A program made the position numbers and the translations under genes. From NCBI GenBank assembly GCA_000621765.1, contig JHXJ01000004.1:62001-126000 (forward strand): a stretch of 64,000 nucleotides of DNA. The letters are read 5' to 3'. Shown here piece after piece: positions 59,548 through 64,000 of the stretch (positions are counted from its first letter, which is position 1; each line of letters opens with the position of its first letter). The notes beneath the pieces are model-generated. The model worked only from the letters and a program-made list of their open reading frames with translations. It had not been told where the DNA came from and ran no database searches. The DNA comes from Ruminococcaceae bacterium AB4001 (GTDB lineage Bacteria > Bacillota > Clostridia > Saccharofermentanales > Saccharofermentanaceae).

Positions 59548-60963
59548 ATGAAGACGAATAAGCTGCTGGCTTTGTTGATGTCATCAGTCATGGTCATTGG
59601 CACCATTACAGCTTGTGACAAGCCGGGTGTGGATCCCACAGCGCCTACTGATGCAACAACGTCAGAAACAACACAGACTACAGAACCGACAGTTACGGAG
59701 ACGACTGTAGAACCGCCGGATATCGACGGCTACTATGAGAGAACGGTTTCCGAAGTTAAAGATGAAGATGACGGAAAGATCATGATCTACGGCCACAATT
59801 CCGAGTTCATCGGACTTGCCGAGAAGTATGCAGGCATTACTTCCAACGATTACGATTTTATCGAGATCTCCAACAACGACGGTTCTTACACGGAGAAGCT
59901 TGACGCAGTTCTCTCCGACGGTAACGAAGCTCCCGATATCTTTACCTGCGATGAAGCATACGCAAGAAAGTATATGGCTTCCGACAACACTATCGCCATT
60001 AATGATCTGGGCATCGATTATTCCGAGCTTACCAATATGTTCGACTATACGCTCAGATTCGCATGCGACGATGACAATGTAATCAAGGGCCTTGCCTGGA
60101 AGGCTTGCCCCTGCGGTGTTTTCTATGAGAGATCACTTGCAGAAGAGTATCTCGGAACATCTGATCCGAATGAGCTCGCTGCTTCATTTGCCACATGGGA
60201 TGCAGTACTTGCTTCCGCTAGAACTGTCAACACAGCTTCTGAGGGTGCGGTAAAGCTTCTTCCCGGATATACCGAGACATACAGGGCTTACTTAAGCAAC
60301 CGTGAGACAGGCTGGATCATGGACGGCAGTTTTAATGTCGATACCCAGCTTGAGAGTTTCTTCGATTATGCCAAGACTCTCTACGATGAGGATCTCACAT
60401 TCCGTGCAGAGCAGTGGTCAGGCGACTGGGAAGATGACATGTCCAACAGAACGGTAATCTCTTACTGGGGTTCCCTGCAGTATGCAAAGTATGAGCTTGC
60501 CCTCAATCCCGGCGAAGGAACAGCAGTCAATCCCACGGCAGGTGACTGGGGTGTTACCACAGCTCCCGTAAGCTTCTATAGCGGCGGATCCTGGGTAATG
60601 GCATCCAAGTATTGCGATAAGAAGGCTACTTCCGCAGATATCGTAAGAGCAGTCTGCATCAATGAGGATAACCTCAAGGATATGGTCACTAACGGTGAGT
60701 TCGTAAACAACGTTAAGCTCATGACTTCTGCTGCAGCAGATGACAAGTTCGCTCTCGAGTGGCTCGGCGGCCAGAACCCGTATCCGGTACTTCTCGATGC
60801 GGCTACAAAGGCTGATGCTTCGCTCGCCGTAGCTGATGAAGACGCATACAACAATGCGTTTAACGCCGTAGTCGGAGCTTACTGCGAAGGTTCTTTCGAG
60901 ACCGTTAAGGAAGCGAAGGAGGCTTTGGAAGACCAGCTCAGTGAGAAGGGTCTAATCGGATAA
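59548..60963 (+). CDS. Extracellular solute-binding lipoprotein (sugar type)
   Basis: 471 residues from the ATG at 59548 (GAGGAG before it). Lipobox GTITAC; a short Thr-rich stalk; then a family-1 solute-binding fold (KIMIYGHNSEFIGLAEKYAG, LDAVLSDGNEAPDIFTCDEAYARKY, GLAWKACPCGVFYERSLAEEYLG, GSWVMASKYC). These bind sugars for ABC importers. No permease or ATPase gene is adjacent. Cellobiose phosphorylase is the next gene after a terminator, so a cello-oligosaccharide ligand is possible, as inference only. Confidence 0.82.
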   Translation: MKTNKLLALLMSSVMVIGTITACDKPGVDPTAPTDATTSETTQTTEPTVTETTVEPPDIDGYYERTVSEVKDEDDGKIMIYGHNSEFIGLAEKYAGITSNDYDFIEISNNDGSYTEKLDAVLSDGNEAPDIFTCDEAYARKYMASDNTIAINDLGIDYSELTNMFDYTLRFACDDDNVIKGLAWKACPCGVFYERSLAEEYLGTSDPNELAASFATWDAVLASARTVNTASEGAVKLLPGYTETYRAYLSNRETGWIMDGSFNVDTQLESFFDYAKTLYDEDLTFRAEQWSGDWEDDMSNRTVISYWGSLQYAKYELALNPGEGTAVNPTAGDWGVTTAPVSFYSGGSWVMASKYCDKKATSADIVRAVCINEDNLKDMVTNGEFVNNVKLMTSAAADDKFALEWLGGQNPYPVLLDAATKADASLAVADEDAYNNAFNAVVGAYCEGSFETVKEAKEALEDQLSEKGLIG

Positions 60964-61298
60964 GATCCTTTCCGGAAGAATGAAAAATAAGGACTGTCAC
61001 GGGATATGCCTGTGGCAGTCCTTTTCGTATGATTGCTCATAATGAGTCTCGGTTTACAGGCGGGGGAATGAACCGTGACACGATGCGCCGGGAACTATCC
61101 TTATATGGATATCCGAAGTAAGTATGGGTTTCGATGTGGAAAAGTCTGACCTGAAAATGCCCGCGGCAGGAGTTCGAAAACGTATGCAAGAAAAGTAACA
61201 TAATACATAAATTGTTTATATTCATTATATTTTAAAGGCTTTGGGGATAGTGTAAAATAAGTGGGTCTTTCAATACTATTTTCCACGGAGGCAAAAAC
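60964..61298. other. Region between the binding protein and cellobiose phosphorylase
   Basis: Begins with the terminator 60989-61025, then a short palindrome (CTCATAATGAG, 61037-61047). Next comes a GC-richer stretch without an ORF, and an AT-rich promoter-like tract (61200-61262) before GGAGG and the ATG. No riboswitch or convincing operator seen. Confidence 0.45.
60989..61025 (+). terminator. Intrinsic terminator
   Basis: The stem AAGGACTG / CAGTCCTT with an inner stem and TTTT behind it, after the solute-binding protein. Confidence 0.8.
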
Positions 61299-63788
61299 AT
61301 GAAATTCGGGCATTTCGACGACTCAAGAAAAGAATATGTCATTAACACCCCTAAAACACCTTATCCCTGGATCAATTACCTGGGCAATCAGGGTTTCTTC
61401 TCACTGATCTCAAACACAGCTGGCGGCTACAGCTTCTACATGGATGCAAGGCTCAGAAGAATTACCCGTTACCGCTATAATAACGTCCCTCTTGATATGG
61501 GCGGCCGTTATTTCTACATTAACGACAATGGCGTTGTCTGGAATCCCGGATGGTCTCCTGTAAAGACTGATCTTGATGAATATGAGTGCCGTCATGGTAT
61601 GGGTTACACCATCATCGAAGGTAAGAAGAACGGCCTCAAGGCTGAAGTTACATTCTTTGTTCCCCAGAATTACGATGGAGAAGTCCAGCAGGTAGTTCTC
61701 ACGAATGAGAGCTCTGAGGCAAAGGATTTTGCTATCTTCTCAATGGCTGAGTGGTGCCTTTGGGACGCACAGGATGACTGCACAAACTTCCAGAGAAACT
61801 TCTCTACAGGCCGTGTTGAGATCGAAGGTTCAACGATCTATCACGTAACAGAATACAGAGACAGACGTAATCACTACGCTTTCTATACAGTAAATGACGA
61901 GATCGACGGTTATGATACAGACCGTGATGCATTCCTTGGAAGCATCTACAACGGCTGGGATAACCCGGAGACAGTAAAGGCAGGCAAGGCTTCCAATTCC
62001 TTCGCAGACGGCTGGTCTCCCATCGCATCACATTATAAGAAGGTCACTCTTGCACCCGGCGAGAGCAAGACATTGATCTACATCTTAGGCTATGCAGAAA
62101 ATCCGCAGGACAAGAAGTTCGCTTCCGAGAAGCCTGCTAACCTCCTTACAAGAGAGGCTTGGGTCCTCAACAAGGAGAAGGCATATGCCATGATCGACAA
62201 GTACAACACACCTGAAAAGGTTGCTGCAGGACTTGAAGAACTCCGCACAACATGGGAGAACCTCCTCAGCATTTATAAGGTTGATACACCTGATGAAAAG
62301 GTTAACCGCATGGTCAACATCTGGAACCAGTATCAGTGCATGGTTACATTCAACCTTTCACGTTCAGCTTCTTACTTCGAGTCAGGCATCGGCCGTGGAA
62401 TGGGATTCAGAGATTCCAACCAGGATATCCTTGGCTTCGTTCACCAGATCCCGGACCGTGCAAGAGCAAGACTCATCGACATCGCTTCTACACAGCTTTC
62501 AGACGGCGGATGCTATCACCAGTATCAGCCTCTTACCAAGAAGGGTAATGCTGACATCGGCGGCGACTTCTCAGACGACCCGCTCTGGATGATCATGTCC
62601 GTTGCAGCTTATATCAAGGAAACAGGCGACTGGGGCATCCTTGACGCTGACGTTCCTTTCGATGACGATCCGGAAGGCAAGCACACAATGCTCGAGCACC
62701 TCAACGTTTCCTTCTATCACATCGTAAACAACTTAGGACCTCACGGACTGCCTCTTGCAATGCGTGCAGACTGGAATGACTGTATCAACCTCTCATGCTT
62801 CTCTGACACACCCGGTGAGTCTTTCCAGACATACACCAACCCCAAGTTCAAGGCAGAGGGCGGTTACTCCAAGATCGCTGAGTCCGTATTCGTCGCAGCA
62901 CTCTTCACATACACAGGTCCTGCTTATGTCGGTATCTTAGAGCACCTCGGAAAGACTGAGGAAGCTGCTAAGGCTCAGGCAGAGATCGACAAGATGAAGA
63001 AGAACACCATGGAATCCGCATTTGACGGTGAGTGGTTCCTCAGAGCTTACGACGCTAACGGCGAGAAGATGGGTTCAAAGGAATGCGAAGAAGGTAAGAT
63101 CTTCATCGAACCCCAGGGCTTCGCAGTTATGTCCGAGATCGGTAAGGACGTCGGAGCAGACATCAAGACTCTCGACTCCATCGACAAGTATCTCAACTGC
63201 GAGTTCGGTCTCGTTCTCAACAATCCTGCTTTCACAAAGTACTACATCCAGTACGGTGAGATCTCCACATATCCGGGCGGATACAAGGAGAACGCAGGTA
63301 TCTTCACACACAACAACGCATGGATCATCTGCGCTGAAGCTTATGCCGGAAGAGGAGAGAAGGCTTTCGAGTACTACTCAAAGATCGCTCCTGCTTTCAC
63401 AGAAGAGACATCAGATATCCATAAGACAGAACCTTACGTTTACGGTCAGATGATCGGCGGTAAGGATGCTAAGAACTTCGGTCAGGGCAAGAACTCCTGG
63501 CTCACCGGTACAGCTGCATGGAACATGGTTGCCATCTCCCAGTACATCCTCGGCATAAAGCCTGAGTTCGACGGCCTGAGAGTAGATCCTTCCATTCCTT
63601 CGGCATGGGACGGTTTCAAGGTTGAGCGTAAGTTCAGAGGCGACATCTACGAGATCGAGATCAAGAATCCTGATCACGTATGCAAGGGTGTCAAGAAGCT
63701 TACGATCGACGGAAACGAGATTGAAGGTTGCATCGTTCCTGTAGCAGGTGACGGCAAGGTTCATAAGGTTGAGGTAGTTCTGGGCTAA
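61299..63788 (+). CDS. GH94 cellobiose phosphorylase
   Basis: 829 residues, the family's usual length. It splits cellobiose with phosphate to glucose 1-phosphate and glucose, saving ATP. Motifs: [26 protein letters not shown] and [13 protein letters not shown] at the N-terminus; [11 protein letters not shown] near residue 370 with the expected catalytic Asp; and [12 protein letters not shown] further on. GGAGG lies upstream. The codon use (CTC, TTC, AAG) looks more biased than in neighbours, suggesting strong expression. It fits intracellular cellodextrin use. Cellodextrin phosphorylase is a close alternative. Confidence 0.93.
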   Translation: MKFGHFDDSRKEYVINTPKTPYPWINYLGNQGFFSLISNTAGGYSFYMDARLRRITRYRYNNVPLDMGGRYFYINDNGVVWNPGWSPVKTDLDEYECRHGMGYTIIEGKKNGLKAEVTFFVPQNYDGEVQQVVLTNESSEAKDFAIFSMAEWCLWDAQDDCTNFQRNFSTGRVEIEGSTIYHVTEYRDRRNHYAFYTVNDEIDGYDTDRDAFLGSIYNGWDNPETVKAGKASNSFADGWSPIASHYKKVTLAPGESKTLIYILGYAENPQDKKFASEKPANLLTREAWVLNKEKAYAMIDKYNTPEKVAAGLEELRTTWENLLSIYKVDTPDEKVNRMVNIWNQYQCMVTFNLSRSASYFESGIGRGMGFRDSNQDILGFVHQIPDRARARLIDIASTQLSDGGCYHQYQPLTKKGNADIGGDFSDDPLWMIMSVAAYIKETGDWGILDADVPFDDDPEGKHTMLEHLNVSFYHIVNNLGPHGLPLAMRADWNDCINLSCFSDTPGESFQTYTNPKFKAEGGYSKIAESVFVAALFTYTGPAYVGILEHLGKTEEAAKAQAEIDKMKKNTMESAFDGEWFLRAYDANGEKMGSKECEEGKIFIEPQGFAVMSEIGKDVGADIKTLDSIDKYLNCEFGLVLNNPAFTKYYIQYGEISTYPGGYKENAGIFTHNNAWIICAEAYAGRGEKAFEYYSKIAPAFTEETSDIHKTEPYVYGQMIGGKDAKNFGQGKNSWLTGTAAWNMVAISQYILGIKPEFDGLRVDPSIPSAWDGFKVERKFRGDIYEIEIKNPDHVCKGVKKLTIDGNEIEGCIVPVAGDGKVHKVEVVLG

Positions 63789-63822
63789 GCGCTTATACCT
63801 TAATCTGGTTTTAGTCAGTTTA

Positions 63823-63865
63823 AGCAAGACCCCGTGGTTGATGATCGACCGTGGGGTTACTTGCT
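63823..63865. repeat. Large hairpin between cellobiose phosphorylase and the next gene
   Basis: Arms AGCAAG-ACCCC and GGGGT-CTTGCT with an inner GGTTGAT/GATCGACC repeat. No T tract, so rather a processing or stability hairpin than a terminator. Confidence 0.5.
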
Positions 63866-63911
63866 GAATTAAAGAGATAAAAAACAAATCAAATTCTCAT
63901 GGAGGATCAAC

Positions 63912-64000
63912 ATGGGCTATTTCGGCGAAAAGGCTAGAGGAGAAAGACTCCCTGCAAAAGAACTTCTGATCGACAAGTTCGGAGATACGATCGTAACAGG
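63912..64000 (+). CDS. Start of an unidentified protein, cut by the window edge
   Basis: The ATG follows GGAGG by eight bases and an open frame runs to the last base. The first 29 residues (starting MGYFGEKARGERLPAKELL) do not identify it. It lies 123 bases after cellobiose phosphorylase, on the same strand. Confidence 0.5.
   Translation, partial: MGYFGEKARGERLPAKELLIDKFGDTIVT

Noticed and set aside
61037-61140. Carbon-catabolite (cre-like) site before cellobiose phosphorylase
   Set aside because: The closest match lacks key bases of the consensus; no evidence beyond position.
63823-63865. Terminator after cellobiose phosphorylase
   Set aside because: A strong hairpin but no T tract on either strand; kept only as a hairpin.

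Overview
The window looks like chromosome of an anaerobic Clostridia-type member of the Bacillota. Support for this is the AGGAGG-type ribosome sites, tRNA genes with encoded CCA ends, a CarD regulator, a TrkA/TrkH pair, cellobiose phosphorylase, GH27 alpha-galactosidase and a Tn916-type integrase. I cannot place it below class level; plant-fibre degradation fits a gut, rumen or digester relative. There are no rRNA genes and no CRISPR array.

Layout. 1-1531: the 3' end of a PPK2-type polyphosphate kinase, then a CarD-like regulator. 1532-9133: an almost complete chorismate/tyrosine operon (aroF, tyrA-like, aroB, aroA, aroC, a chorismate mutase-AroE-AroK fusion, aroQ), preceded by a 20-codon Tyr/Phe-rich leader ORF and an intrinsic terminator. 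9187-13040: a zinc-ribbon membrane protein, two lipoproteins and an AzlC-AzlD fusion exporter. 13090-13396: divergent tRNA-Thr(GGT) and tRNA-Ser(GGA). 13381-18773: a compact element integrated in the 3' end of tRNA-Ser, bounded by a 16-bp repeat. It carries xis, int, arm-type repeats, a large secreted InlB-repeat protein, a 36-residue peptide gene and a VOC-family remnant. Two inverted copies of an 80-bp structured repeat flank the cargo.

18884-33619: an OmpR-type two-component system, nucleotide and HAD enzymes, a GH27 alpha-galactosidase with an inserted carbohydrate-binding-like module, an acyltransferase, a PHP hydrolase, a diguanylate cyclase, an LPG-flippase-like protein, a GT2 enzyme, a lipase-like hydrolase and an MFS transporter. 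33687-45681: a membrane protein of unknown role, a PgaC-PgaD fusion polysaccharide synthase, a Na/Pi cotransporter, TrmL, an amino-acid ABC operon whose binding protein appears circularly permuted, a saccharopine-dehydrogenase-like enzyme and a PAS-GGDEF cyclase. 45800-58251: a DeoB-DeoC fusion, a DEAD-box helicase, an operon of two COG0523 GTPases plus trkA/trkH, DusB, a hydroxyacid dehydrogenase and a lone CbiG-like protein. 58354-64000: two lipoproteins, one a sugar-type binding protein, then cellobiose phosphorylase and the start of another gene.

Common threads. Consecutive or partner proteins are fused unusually often here (CM-AroE-AroK, DeoB-DeoC, AzlC-AzlD, PgaC-PgaD, GTPase with a TIGR03943-like domain). 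Two diguanylate cyclases lie near a c-di-GMP-type polysaccharide synthase. The strongest candidates for something undescribed are the Tyr-type attenuator on the aromatic operon, the tRNA-Ser element with its structured inverted repeats, and the permuted binding protein. All functional calls are by reading motifs; no database search was run.
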